The notes: a model not told the origin generated them from the letters alone. DNA of 42,106 nucleotides from Clostridiales bacterium (GCA_004553545.1 SFLD01000009.1:1-42106), one strand, 5' to 3'. Positions 30,852-38,864 are shown, counted from the stretch's first letter. A program made the numbers and translations.

Positions 30852-30859
30852 ATCCTATG
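30852..30859 (-). promoter_or_regulatory. Candidate sigma-E -10 box of ylbJ
   Basis: Minus strand CATAGGAT, fitting the sigma-E -10 pattern CATAnnnT, 19 bases before the start codon. The -35 (GGCATGGC, 15 bases upstream) is weak. The box is shared with yqfC and the 34300 gene. Confidence 0.5.
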
Positions 30860-30912
30860 CCGCCCAGCCGCCCCGCCATGCCGGGGGACACGCAAGTTCC
30901 CGCCCTCCGGCG

Positions 30913-30920
30913 CATAGGCT
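30913..30920 (+). promoter_or_regulatory. Candidate sigma-E -10 box of yqfC
   Basis: CATAGGCT, 18 bases before the chosen yqfC start. The possible -35 CGCAAGTT lies 14 bases upstream and is poor. Confidence 0.5.
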
Positions 30921-30938
30921 TTCCCCGAGGTGATGGAC

Positions 30939-31220
30939 ATGGAGCGAAAACGGGGGGACGGCGTCCTCTGGGAGGTGGCGGAGCTCTTCGACCTGCCGGG
31001 GGAGATGGTGGGGACCCTGCCCCACCTGGAGCTGCTGGGGGATAAGCAGCTCTACCTGGAGCGGCACCGGGGCATCCTCTCCTACAGTGAGGAGGTTTTG
31101 GATATCAACACCCCGGCGGGGGTCCTGCGCCTCCGGGGCACGGGGCTGCGCATCCTCTCCATGACGGCGGAGGCCCTGCGCATCGGCGGCGGCATCGACG
31201 CCGTGGAATGGGTGCGCTAG
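30939..31220 (+). CDS. yqfC: Sporulation protein YqfC
   Basis: A 93-residue protein, the same length as the Bacillus YqfC. It begins MERKRGDGVL and holds the family core: LPGEMVGTLPHLELLGDKQL, then HRGILSYSEE and INTPAGVLRLRGTGLRI. It is expressed in the mother cell under sigma-E in relatives; the molecular role is unknown. ATG 30939 was preferred for its spacing to GAGG; in-frame GTG and ATG codons 6-9 bases upstream are too close. One base separates it from yqfD. Confidence 0.9.
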   Translation: MERKRGDGVLWEVAELFDLPGEMVGTLPHLELLGDKQLYLERHRGILSYSEEVLDINTPAGVLRLRGTGLRILSMTAEALRIGGGIDAVEWVR

Positions 31221-31221
31221 G

Positions 31222-32409
31222 ATGCTGCAGTGGATGAGCCGCCGCCTCCGGGGGGAGGTCCGGGTCCGGGTGGACTGCCCCTTTCCGGAGCGCTTTCTCA
31301 ACCTCTGCGCCCAGCGGAAGCTCCGCTTCTGGGACGTGGAGCGCCTGGGGGAGGAGAGCCTGCGCTGCACCCTGCCCCGGCGGGACTACGCCCTGCTGCG
31401 CCTGGCCCTGGGGGACTTCCCCTGTGAGCTGCGGCTGGAGCGCCGCCGGGGCGCGCCCTACTTCCTCCGCCGCTTCCGGCGGCGCTACGCGCTGCTCTTC
31501 GGCCTTTTTTTCAGCTCCCTGGCCCTCTTCCTCAGCTCCTTTTTCATCTGGGATTTCACCATTGAAGGAAACCGCACCGTCAGCGACGAGGCGATCCTGC
31601 GCTCCCTGGAGCGCAACGGCGTGAAGCTCGGGACCTTCGGCTTTGGCTTCCGGTCCGAGGACCTCCGCAACCACGTCCTTCTGGAGATCCCAGAGCTCAG
31701 CTGGATCGCCGTCAACGTCTCCGGCTGCCAGGCCCATGTCCAGGTCCGGGAGCGGGTGCCGGAGCCGGAGATCGCCGACCGGCGGACGCCCTCCAACCTC
31801 GTGGCCCGGCGGGCGGGGCTGGTCCGGAGCGTGGAGGCCCTCTGGGGGGAGAAGCTGGTCCTCCCCGGCATGACGGTGGAGGAAGGGCAGATCCTCATCT
31901 CCGGCCTGGAGGACACGGAGCACTTCGGCGCCCGGCTCTCGGCGAGCCTGGGCCATGTCCGGGCCCGGACCTGGTACACCCTCTCCCTCCGCCTGCCCAA
32001 AACCGAGGTCCGGAAGGCGGCGGGGGAGGGGGAGCAGACCCGCTACGCCCTGATTTTCGGCACCCACCGGGTAAAATTCTATCCCGGCAGTAGCATTCCG
32101 GCGGCGGAGTGTGATACAATAAGGGAACGCACGGAGCTGCGGCTCTTCGGCCTGCGCCTGCCCGTGACGCTGGAGCGGGAGACCCTGCGCCCCTACGCCC
32201 GGCGAGAGGTCCCCCTCTCCGCCGACGCCCTGCGGGCAAAGGGCGAGGCCATCCTCCGGGCGTACCTCGAGAGTACCCTGGCGGAGGACGCCGAGATCCG
32301 CTCCGCCCTCTGCACCCTCCGAGAGGAGGGCGACACCGTCACCGTCACCCTCCAGGCCGAGTGCGAGGAGGAGATCGGGGAAAGAGTCCCCATCCTGACG
32401 GAGCCGTGA
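31222..32409 (+). CDS. yqfD: Sporulation protein YqfD
   Basis: A 395-residue membrane protein. A cytoplasmic N-terminal domain (about 1-88) precedes one membrane helix (about 89-111, ALLFGLFFSSLALFLSSFFIW). After it comes WDFTIEGNRTVSDEAI, a POTRA-like fold similar to division protein FtsQ, then a large outer domain. This architecture and its place after yqfC identify YqfD, a sigma-E regulon member whose role is not established. Its ribosome site is weak, as expected for coupling to yqfC. An AT-rich patch at 32071-32125 in the coding sequence contains an extended -10-like TGATACAAT. Confidence 0.9.
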   Translation: MLQWMSRRLRGEVRVRVDCPFPERFLNLCAQRKLRFWDVERLGEESLRCTLPRRDYALLRLALGDFPCELRLERRRGAPYFLRRFRRRYALLFGLFFSSLALFLSSFFIWDFTIEGNRTVSDEAILRSLERNGVKLGTFGFGFRSEDLRNHVLLEIPELSWIAVNVSGCQAHVQVRERVPEPEIADRRTPSNLVARRAGLVRSVEALWGEKLVLPGMTVEEGQILISGLEDTEHFGARLSASLGHVRARTWYTLSLRLPKTEVRKAAGEGEQTRYALIFGTHRVKFYPGSSIPAAECDTIRERTELRLFGLRLPVTLERETLRPYARREVPLSADALRAKGEAILRAYLESTLAEDAEIRSALCTLREEGDTVTVTLQAECEEEIGERVPILTEP

Positions 32410-32465
32410 GCACCCCCAATGAACCACCCGTCCCCCGCAGGGACGTCACAAAGGAGAGATCCCCT

Positions 32466-33440
32466 ATGGAACAGCGTATCAGCATCGAGCGGCTGGAGCA
32501 GGCCGTGAATCTTTTCGGCTCCTTCGACGGGAACATCCGTCTTCTGGAGCAGGAGTTCTCCGTCTCCGTCACCAACCGGGACGGGGAGCTCCGGGTCAAC
32601 GGCGACGTGGAAAATACCGTCCTGGCGGCCAAGGCCATCCAGGCCCTGCTGACCCTCTCCTCCCGGGGGGAGAGCATCGGCGAGCAGACGGTGCGCTACG
32701 TCATCGGCCTCGTCCGCGCCGGGAAGGAGGAGCAGATCGGCGAGCTGACGGCGGATGTCCTCTGCATCACCGCCAAGGGCCGCCCCGTGAAGCCCAAGAC
32801 CATCGGCCAGAAGGAGTATATCCAGTCGGTCCTGAAAAACACCGTCACCATCGGCGTGGGCCCGGCGGGCACCGGCAAGACCTATCTCGCCGTGGCCTCC
32901 GCCGTCCAGGCCTTCCGGGACAAGCAGGTGAACCGCATCATCCTCACCCGTCCGGCGGTGGAGGCCGGCGAGCGCCTGGGCTTCCTGCCCGGCGACCTGC
33001 AGAGCAAGGTGGACCCCTACCTCCGCCCCCTCTATGACGCCCTCTTCGACATGCTGGGGGCCGAGACCTACCAGAAGTACCTGGAGCGGGGCAACATCGA
33101 GGTGGCGCCTCTCGCCTACATGCGGGGCCGGACCCTGGACGACAGCTTCATCATCCTGGACGAGGCCCAGAATACCTCCCGGGAGCAGATGAAGATGTTC
33201 CTGACCCGCCTGGGCTTCGGGTCCAAGATCGTCATCACCGGCGATGTCACCCAGATCGACCTGCCGGACGGCAAGCCCTCCGGATTGCGGGAGGCCATGC
33301 GGGTCCTCCGGAACATCGAGGGCATCGGCATCTGTGAGCTCACCAACCAGGACGTGGTCCGCCACGTCATGGTCCAGCGCATCGTGGCCGCCTACGAGAG
33401 CTACGAAAACGCCAAAAACGCCAAGGGAGGGAAGAAGTAA
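32466..33440 (+). CDS. phoH: PhoH-family ATPase
   Basis: A 324-residue P-loop ATPase. An N-terminal KH-like segment (about 1-100) precedes Walker A GPAGTGKT (132-139), RPAVEAGERLGFLPGDL, Walker B FIILDEAQN and the sensor VITGDVTQIDLP. The family is linked to RNA metabolism and stands beside ybeY in most Firmicutes, as here. AAAGGAGAG precedes ATG 32466. The stop codon overlaps the ybeY start by one base (TAATG). Confidence 0.94.
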   Translation: MEQRISIERLEQAVNLFGSFDGNIRLLEQEFSVSVTNRDGELRVNGDVENTVLAAKAIQALLTLSSRGESIGEQTVRYVIGLVRAGKEEQIGELTADVLCITAKGRPVKPKTIGQKEYIQSVLKNTVTIGVGPAGTGKTYLAVASAVQAFRDKQVNRIILTRPAVEAGERLGFLPGDLQSKVDPYLRPLYDALFDMLGAETYQKYLERGNIEVAPLAYMRGRTLDDSFIILDEAQNTSREQMKMFLTRLGFGSKIVITGDVTQIDLPDGKPSGLREAMRVLRNIEGIGICELTNQDVVRHVMVQRIVAAYESYENAKNAKGGKK

Positions 33441-33934
33441 TGGCAAAGCGGCACTATATCCCCATCACCGCGGACGTCCCCGGCGTCAGCGAGGGCCAGC
33501 GGGCCTTCCTCCGCAAGGTCATCCGGACGGCCCTCGCCACCGAGGGGGTGGACTTCCCCTGCGAGATCGACGTGAGCCTCACCAACGACGCTACCATCCA
33601 CGAAGTCAACCAGGAGATGCGGCAGGTAGACAAGTCCACGGACGTCCTGAGCTTCCCGGCCTTTGACCTGACCCCCGGGGAGCTGCCCGGGGAGGAGGAC
33701 GCGGACCCCGCCACGGGCCTCGTCCCCCTGGGGGACATGATGATCTCCCTGGAGCACGTGGCCGCCCAGGCCAGGGAGTACGGCCACTCGAACCGCCGGG
33801 AGCTGGCGTATCTCGTGGTCCATTCCGTGCTGCACCTTTTAGGCTATGACCACCTGGACGAGGGCCCCCAGAAGGCCCTCATGCGCGCCCACGAGGAAGC
33901 CATCCTGGCCCAGCTGGGCATCCCGAGGGAGTGA
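33440..33934 (+). CDS. ybeY: Endoribonuclease / rRNA maturation factor YbeY
   Basis: A 164-residue metalloprotein needed for 16S rRNA 3'-end maturation and ribosome quality control. The zinc triad lies in HSVLHLLGYDH (128-138), preceded by TDVLSFPAFD and PLGDMMISLE. It is translationally coupled to phoH. Usual downstream neighbours (dgkA, cdd, era) are missing; a repeat island follows instead. Confidence 0.96.
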   Translation: MAKRHYIPITADVPGVSEGQRAFLRKVIRTALATEGVDFPCEIDVSLTNDATIHEVNQEMRQVDKSTDVLSFPAFDLTPGELPGEEDADPATGLVPLGDMMISLEHVAAQAREYGHSNRRELAYLVVHSVLHLLGYDHLDEGPQKALMRAHEEAILAQLGIPRE

Positions 33935-34299
33935 CGCCCCAGGCTTCCTCGCGGCCCGCTGCTGTGTACCGCCAATGCTGCACCCGTAGGAGCGGAAGCC
34001 ATGCCCTAGGTACATCGGCCCGCCCCGCACCCCCGTAGGGCACGACGACCTCGGCGTGCCGGACCCTCGTCCCCCGCAGGGCAGGAAACGGATTCCCACG
34101 TCGGCCCTCCGGGCCTCCTCGGAATGACAAAGGTTTAGGACTGTCATTGCGAGGAGCAAAGCGACGTGGCGATCCGCCCCCCAAATTCCGAAACGGAATT
34201 TGGGGCGTCAGTCATGGTCACCCCGCCCTACGGAGCACCCCACAAGGGCCGGCACCCCTTCCCCCTCTGCCGCATAGGCTGAGGGCGGAGGTGATGGGG
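33935..34299. repeat. Repeat island 2 between ybeY and the small membrane gene
   Basis: This 365-base gene-free stretch is a mosaic of the same units as islands 1 and 3. It holds a truncated right half of the 58-bp element (33990-34011, joined to ACATCGGCCC), a hairpin GGCACG / CGTGCC (34039-34060), a degenerate GGATTCCCAC ... CGGAATGACA unit (34089-34130), and TCATTGCGAGGAGCAAAGCG (34144-34163). A left half of the 58-bp element in reverse orientation follows (34177-34218, core CCAAATTCCG-AAA-CGGAATTTGG), leading into the GGGCGGGGTGACC arm on the minus strand. The last 30 bases carry the CATAGGCT box of the next gene. Confidence 0.75.
34273..34280 (+). promoter_or_regulatory. Candidate sigma-E -10 box before the 34300 gene
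   Basis: CATAGGCT, identical to the yqfC box and 19 bases before the start codon. The following GGAGGTGATGG also repeats the yqfC leader. Confidence 0.5.
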
Positions 34300-34683
34300 A
34301 TGGAAGTGCTGCGGGACGGCGTGCTGGCATTCCTCTCGGCGGTGGGGCTCACCACCTGCGTGTGGCTGGCGGCGGGGGCCTTTCTCAGCCGGGAGAAGCG
34401 CCGGAACTCCGGCGTGCTCCTGGTGCTGCCCCTGACGGGGGACGCCCCCGCCATGACACAGGACGTCCGGGAGCTGCTGCGGCTGCGCCGGGAGATCCCG
34501 GAGAGCGTCATCGTCCTGGAGGACCGGGGCCTTACGCCGGAGAGCCGGGCCCTGGCGGAGTACTTTTCCCAGCGATACCAGCGCATCGAACTGCGGGAGG
34601 CAGCGCCCTCCGGCGGAAGGAGAGACCATGGAGGAACTGACGACAAGGGAAGGCACGGTCCAGAGCGTGATCTTCCAGAATGA
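34300..34683 (+). CDS. Small single-pass membrane protein, candidate sporulation gene
   Basis: A 127-residue protein. An N-terminal helix (about 7-28, VLAFLSAVGLTTCVWLAAGAF) is followed by a basic stop (SREKRR) and a soluble domain with VLLVLPLTGDAP, DVRELLRLRREIPESVIVLED and LAEYFSQRYQRIELRE. No family is recognised. ATG 34300 was chosen over one six bases upstream by spacing to GGAGG. The C-terminal 18 codons overlap the start of recD2 by 56 bases, in another frame; the last residues (GGRRDHGGTDDKGRHG) may just reflect that overlap. The shared CATAGG box suggests mother-cell expression. Confidence 0.72.
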   Translation: MEVLRDGVLAFLSAVGLTTCVWLAAGAFLSREKRRNSGVLLVLPLTGDAPAMTQDVRELLRLRREIPESVIVLEDRGLTPESRALAEYFSQRYQRIELREAAPSGGRRDHGGTDDKGRHGPERDLPE

Positions 34684-36835
34684 GGAGAACGGCTACACGG
34701 TCCTCCGTCTCGTGACGGAGGAGGGGGAGCTCATCACGGTGGTGGGCTGCATCCCCTGCGCCGCGCCGGGGGAACACCTGGGCGTCTCCGGCACCTGGGA
34801 GACTCACCCCCAGCACGGCGCCCAGCTCCGGGCGGAGGAGGTGGAGCGCCGCCTGCCGGAGGACGCCGAGGAGCTCATCAGCTACTTAGGCTCCGGCATC
34901 TGCAAGGGTCTCGGCCCCGCCACCGCCCGGCGTCTCGTGGAGCGCTTCGGGGCGGAGACGGCGGAGGTCATCTCCTCCCAGCCGGAAAAGCTCAGCCTCA
35001 TCAAGGGCATCACGGCGAGGCGGGCCATGGAGATCTCCGAGAGCTTCCGCCGCCACATGGGCCTCCGCCGCCTGATGGCCTTCCTGGCCCAGTACGGCCT
35101 GCCCCCGGTCCTTGCCATCCGGCTGCGGCAGATCTACGGGGACGGGGCACTGGACGCCATCCGCCGGGACCCCTATCTCCTGAGCGCCGACGCCGGGGGC
35201 CTGCCCTTCTCCGCGGCGGACGAGATTGCCATGAGTATGGGCTTCTCCGCCCGGAGCCCGGAGCGCCTGCGCTCCGCCCTGCTCTTCGAGCTGAGCCACA
35301 ACGAGGGCAACGGCCACGTCTTCCTGCCCCGGGGAAAGCTGCTGGCGGCCACCGCCCAGCTCCTGGGGGACGAGGACGGCGTGGAGGAGGCCCTGGACAC
35401 CCTCATCGACGAGGGGAAGGTCTCCTCCGAGACCGTGGCCAATGTGGAGGCCTGCTACCTCCTCCGCCTCCACGAGGCGGAGGATTACGCCTGCCGGAAG
35501 CTCCTGAACCTCCTCTCCGCCACGGCGGATGTCAGTTCCCGGGCCGGACGGACCGTGGACGAGATCGAGCAAAGCCAGGGCATTACATACGCCCCACTTC
35601 AAAGGAAGGCCGTGGAGCTGGCGGCGGAGCACGGGGTGCTGATCCTCACCGGCGGCCCCGGCACCGGCAAGACCACCACCGTCCGGGGCATCGTGTCCCT
35701 CTTTGAGCGGATGGGCCTTGCCATCGTCCTGGCGGCCCCCACGGGCCGGGCCGCCCAGCGATTGGGGGAGCTCACGGGCCGGGAGGCCCAGACCATCCAC
35801 CGCCTGCTTGGCATGAGCTGGAACGAGGCCACCCATGAGGTGACCTTCACCAAGGGCGAGAAGGAGCCCCTGGAGGCCGACGCCGTCATTGTGGACGAGA
35901 TGAGCATGGTGGACCTGCCCCTCTTCGCGGCGCTGCTGCGCTCGCTGCGCCCCGGCACCCGCCTTGTGATGGTGGGGGACGCCGACCAGCTGCCCTCCGT
36001 GGGGGCGGGCAACGTCTTCTCCGACCTCATCCGCTCCGGAAAGGTGGAGACGGTCTTTTTGCGGGAGGTCTTCCGCCAGGCGGAGCGCTCCGCCATCATC
36101 CGCAACGCCCACGCCGTCAACGCCGGGGAGCCGCCGAGGCTCCAGAACGACCAGGGGGACTTCTACTTCCTCTGCCGCCGGGACGCCCAGCGGGCGGTCT
36201 CCACCGTGGTGGAGCTCTGCCAGTCCCGCCTCCCGGAGAAGATGGGCATCCCGGTGGGCGACATCCAGGTCCTGACCCCCACCCGCAAGGGTCCCGCCGG
36301 GACGGAGAACCTCAACCGCCTCCTGCAGGATGCCCTGAACCCGGTGAAGCCCGGCCAGCCGGAGATCCGCTGGGGGGAGCGCATCTTCCGCCCCGGCGAC
36401 CGGGTGATGCAGACCCGGAACGACTACGACATCCTCTGGGAGAAGGAGGACGGCACCGTGGGCAGCGGCGTCTTCAACGGCGACGTGGGCCGCATCCAGG
36501 CCATCGACCCGGCGGGGGAGTGGCTGGCCATCCTCTACGAGGACCGGAAGGCCCTCTACTCTCTCGAAATGCTCTCGGAGATCGATCTCGCCTACGCCCA
36601 GACGGTCCACAAGGCCCAGGGCAGCGAGTACCCCTGCGTGGTCCTCTGCACCATGCCCTCCGCCCCTGGACTCATGGTCCGGGGTGTGCTCTACACCGCC
36701 CTGACGAGAGCCCGGGAGCTTCTCATCCTGGTGGGGGACGACGCCGCCGTCCGGGAGATGGCGGCCAACGACCGCCGTGCCCGGCGCTACTCGGGCCTCC
36801 GCTGGCGGCTGGCCCACTCTGGCGAGCCCAACTGA
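34628..36835 (+). CDS. recD2: ATP-dependent RecD-like DNA helicase
   Basis: A 735-residue SF1B 5'-3' helicase of the RecD2 type, which works without RecBC in Firmicutes. An OB-like N-terminal domain (about 1-80) is followed by helix-hairpin-helix regions (GSGICKGLGPATARRLVERF, about 89-108, and LIKGITARRA), then Walker A GGPGTGKT (342-349), APTGRAAQRL (motif Ia), Walker B DEMSMVD and GDADQLPSVGAGN. The C-terminal motif V/VI is TVHKAQGSEYPCV then LYTALTRARELLILVG. The length is typical. GGAAGGAGAG precedes the ATG. The comF genes that often follow recD2 are absent. Confidence 0.96.
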   Translation: MEELTTREGTVQSVIFQNEENGYTVLRLVTEEGELITVVGCIPCAAPGEHLGVSGTWETHPQHGAQLRAEEVERRLPEDAEELISYLGSGICKGLGPATARRLVERFGAETAEVISSQPEKLSLIKGITARRAMEISESFRRHMGLRRLMAFLAQYGLPPVLAIRLRQIYGDGALDAIRRDPYLLSADAGGLPFSAADEIAMSMGFSARSPERLRSALLFELSHNEGNGHVFLPRGKLLAATAQLLGDEDGVEEALDTLIDEGKVSSETVANVEACYLLRLHEAEDYACRKLLNLLSATADVSSRAGRTVDEIEQSQGITYAPLQRKAVELAAEHGVLILTGGPGTGKTTTVRGIVSLFERMGLAIVLAAPTGRAAQRLGELTGREAQTIHRLLGMSWNEATHEVTFTKGEKEPLEADAVIVDEMSMVDLPLFAALLRSLRPGTRLVMVGDADQLPSVGAGNVFSDLIRSGKVETVFLREVFRQAERSAIIRNAHAVNAGEPPRLQNDQGDFYFLCRRDAQRAVSTVVELCQSRLPEKMGIPVGDIQVLTPTRKGPAGTENLNRLLQDALNPVKPGQPEIRWGERIFRPGDRVMQTRNDYDILWEKEDGTVGSGVFNGDVGRIQAIDPAGEWLAILYEDRKALYSLEMLSEIDLAYAQTVHKAQGSEYPCVVLCTMPSAPGLMVRGVLYTALTRARELLILVGDDAAVREMAANDRRARRYSGLRWRLAHSGEPN

Positions 36836-36863
36836 GGAATATCACCGGAAAGGAATCGACCCA

Positions 36864-37811
36864 ATGAAGCGCTACACCCTCCTTACCGCCGACATGGACG
36901 GCACCGTTCTGAACACCCGCAAGGAGATCACCCCCTGTACCGCCGGAGCCATCCATCAGGCCCTGGCGGACGGCTGGGAGGTCCTCTTCGCCACCGGCCG
37001 CTGCCTGGCCGAGGTCCGGCCCTACCTCACGGACTTCCCGGACATGCACTACCTCCTCTGCCACAGCGGCGCCACCGTCACGGACCTCCGGACGGGGCAG
37101 GACCTCTGCTCCCTCCCCATCGACCCGGAGACCGTGGAAAAGGTCCTGGCCGTCACCGCCGATGCCGACGCTGCGGCGGTCTTCTTTCTCGGCAACGAGC
37201 TCTACATCGAGGAGCGATTCCGGGGCCGGATGCCCTACTTCGGCTGCCAGTGCTTCGAGGCTCTCTACGAAAAGTGCGCCCACTGGGTGCCGGACCGGGG
37301 CGCCCTGCTGGCGGAGCACATCCACGATGTCCGCAAGCTGAACTTCTTCTTCCACGACCACGCCGAGTGGCTCCGCTGCGGGGAAGTTTTCCGAACCATG
37401 CCCCTGGAGTACGCCTCCGGCATCCCCAATAACTTTGAGATCACGGCCCCCGGCGTCAGCAAGGGGGAGGGCCTGCGCCTCCTCTGCCGCACCCTGGGCC
37501 TGGATATCCGGCAGACCATCGCCTGCGGGGACGAGGGCAACGACGTCTCCATCCTCCGGGCGGCGGGTCTCGGCGTCGCCATGGGCAACGCCACGGCGGA
37601 GGCCCTGGCCGCCGCCGACGTCCAGGTGGCGGACTGCGACCACGACGGCGTGGCCCAGGCCATCGAGACCTACCTGGGCCATTCCATCCCCACCGAGAGC
37701 GAGGAATGCGCGCAAGATCAGAACACCGCACCCACCGGAGAGGCCGCTGATGCGGAAAACCTGCTTTCCGGCGCCACTCCGACCTCCGGCCGAAAGGAGG
37801 CCCGCCCATGA
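36864..37811 (+). CDS. Cof-type HAD-IIB family hydrolase
   Basis: A 315-residue HAD hydrolase with a C2B cap. Motif I is LTADMDGTVLNTRKEI (about 7-22), motif II ATGR, motif III a Lys in APGVSKGEGL, and motif IV CGDEGNDVSILRAAG. The family removes phosphate from sugar phosphates or flavin mononucleotide; the substrate here is unknown. The catalytic domain ends near 270. The remaining 45 residues (TESEECAQDQNTAPTGE and on) are polar and low in complexity, an unusual extension. The stop codon overlaps the rnhA start (ATGA). Confidence 0.9.
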   Translation: MKRYTLLTADMDGTVLNTRKEITPCTAGAIHQALADGWEVLFATGRCLAEVRPYLTDFPDMHYLLCHSGATVTDLRTGQDLCSLPIDPETVEKVLAVTADADAAAVFFLGNELYIEERFRGRMPYFGCQCFEALYEKCAHWVPDRGALLAEHIHDVRKLNFFFHDHAEWLRCGEVFRTMPLEYASGIPNNFEITAPGVSKGEGLRLLCRTLGLDIRQTIACGDEGNDVSILRAAGLGVAMGNATAEALAAADVQVADCDHDGVAQAIETYLGHSIPTESEECAQDQNTAPTGEAADAENLLSGATPTSGRKEARP

Positions 37812-38245
37812 AGACCGTCACCCTCTATACCGACGGCGCCTGCTCCGGCAACCCCGGCCCCGGCGGCTGGGGCGCCATCCTGATGTACGGGGAGCACCGG
37901 CGGGAGCTCTCCGGCGGGGAGGCCAATACCACCAACAACCGCATGGAGCTCACCGCCGTCATCCAGGGCCTCCGCCTTCTGAAGGAGCCCTGCGCCGTGG
38001 AGCTCTGGAGCGACTCCAAGTACGTCATCGACGCCCTGGACAAGGGCTGGGCCCGGTCCTGGCAGCGGCGGGGCTGGGTGAAGAGCGACAAAAAGCCCGC
38101 CCTGAACCCGGACCTCTGGGAGCAGCTCCTGTCTCTCTGCGACACCCACGCCGTCCGCTGCCACTGGGTCAAGGGCCACGCCGAGAACCCCTACAACAAC
38201 CGCTGCGACGAACTGGCGGTTGCGGAGTCCAGGAAATTCCGCTGA
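37808..38245 (+). CDS. rnhA: Ribonuclease HI
   Basis: A 145-residue enzyme cutting the RNA strand of RNA-DNA hybrids. The metal-binding carboxylates are Asp9 (YTDGACSGNPGPGG), Glu47 (TTNNRMEL), Asp69 (WSDSKYV) and Asp134 (NNRCDELA), with catalytic His124 in VKGHAENP. The basic handle RSWQRRGWVKSDKKP is present. AAAGGAGG lies upstream and the start overlaps the preceding stop codon, so it is coupled to the HAD gene. Confidence 0.97.
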   Translation: MKTVTLYTDGACSGNPGPGGWGAILMYGEHRRELSGGEANTTNNRMELTAVIQGLRLLKEPCAVELWSDSKYVIDALDKGWARSWQRRGWVKSDKKPALNPDLWEQLLSLCDTHAVRCHWVKGHAENPYNNRCDELAVAESRKFR

Positions 38246-38339
38246 CCCGCCCCACCCGGCGTTGCTGCGCACCGCCTGCGCTGCACCCGTAGGGGCGGAT
38301 GCCCAGGGCTTCGGCAGACCTTCCGTAGGGGCCGACGAC

Positions 38340-38397
38340 CTGACCGACGCCCCAAATTTCGGTACGAAATTTGGTCGGCGGAGGCCATGCCCTAGGT
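38340..38397. repeat. 58-bp palindromic element, copy C
   Basis: The core is CCAAATTTCG (38352-38361), GTA, CGAAATTTGG (38365-38374), followed by TCGGCGGAGGCC then ATGCCCTAGGT. It is flanked by GGGGCCGACGACC on the left and ACGGCGGCCC on the right, which pair imperfectly as an outer stem. Arms and spacer length equal copy D. Confidence 0.75.
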
Positions 38398-38543
38398 ACG
38401 GCGGCCCGGACCCCCGTCCATCGTAAAAAGGACGGATTCCCACGGCCAGTGTGCGCACTGGCCTCGGAATGACAGAAAACGGTTGTCATTGCGAGGAGCG
38501 CAGCGACGCGGCAATCCGCATCTCCCGTCCCCCGCAGGGCAAG

Positions 38544-38590
38544 GCTCCCTTGTGCAAAGGGAGCTGTCGGCCAAAGGCCGACTGAGGGAT
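38544..38590. repeat. Half of a MITE-like element
   Basis: GCTCCCTT (38544-38551) / AAGGGAGC (38557-38564), then GTCGGCC-AAA-GGCCGAC (38566-38582) and TGAGGGAT. This is the same two-hairpin plan, in reverse orientation, as the right end of the 15708-15845 element, with stems changed but pairing kept. Confidence 0.7.
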
Positions 38591-38752
38591 TGTCCGGCGT
38601 TGCTGGACACTTTTGGGGTGATCTCTGCCGCGATTCCCACCCGTTCCTCCCGTCTGCGCCGCTACCCAGGGCAATCGCGGCGGCTCTCCGCAACCACCCG
38701 TAGGGCACGACGACCCCGGCGTGCCGCCCTCTCGTCCCCCCGCGGGGCGTAG

Positions 38753-38832
38753 GGGCCGATGCCCATGACTGACGCCCCAAATTTCGGAACGAAATTTGGC
38801 TGGCGGAAGCCATGCCTTAGGTACATCGGCCC
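38753..38832. repeat. Filled hairpin, 58-bp palindromic element copy D
   Basis: The outer arms GGGCCGATG and CATCGGCCC enclose the element at 38765-38822, with core CCAAATTTCG (38777-38786), GAA, CGAAATTTGG (38790-38799), then CTGGCGGAAGCC and ATGCCTTAGGT. The same outer hairpin without the element stands at 131-152 (GGGCCGATGCCC directly joined to ACATCGGCCC), giving a clean empty-site comparison. Confidence 0.82.
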
Positions 38833-38864
38833 ACTGCTGTGCACTACCTGTGATGCACCCGTAG

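Noticed and set aside
34886..36817. Long antisense frame (643 codons) opposite recD2, and similar long frames opposite 8545-11731, 11746-12969 and 40135-41802
   Set aside because: High GC at third codon positions suppresses stop codons on the opposite strand. Composition is His/Gly/Asp-rich and no family motif appears, while the sense strand encodes known proteins.
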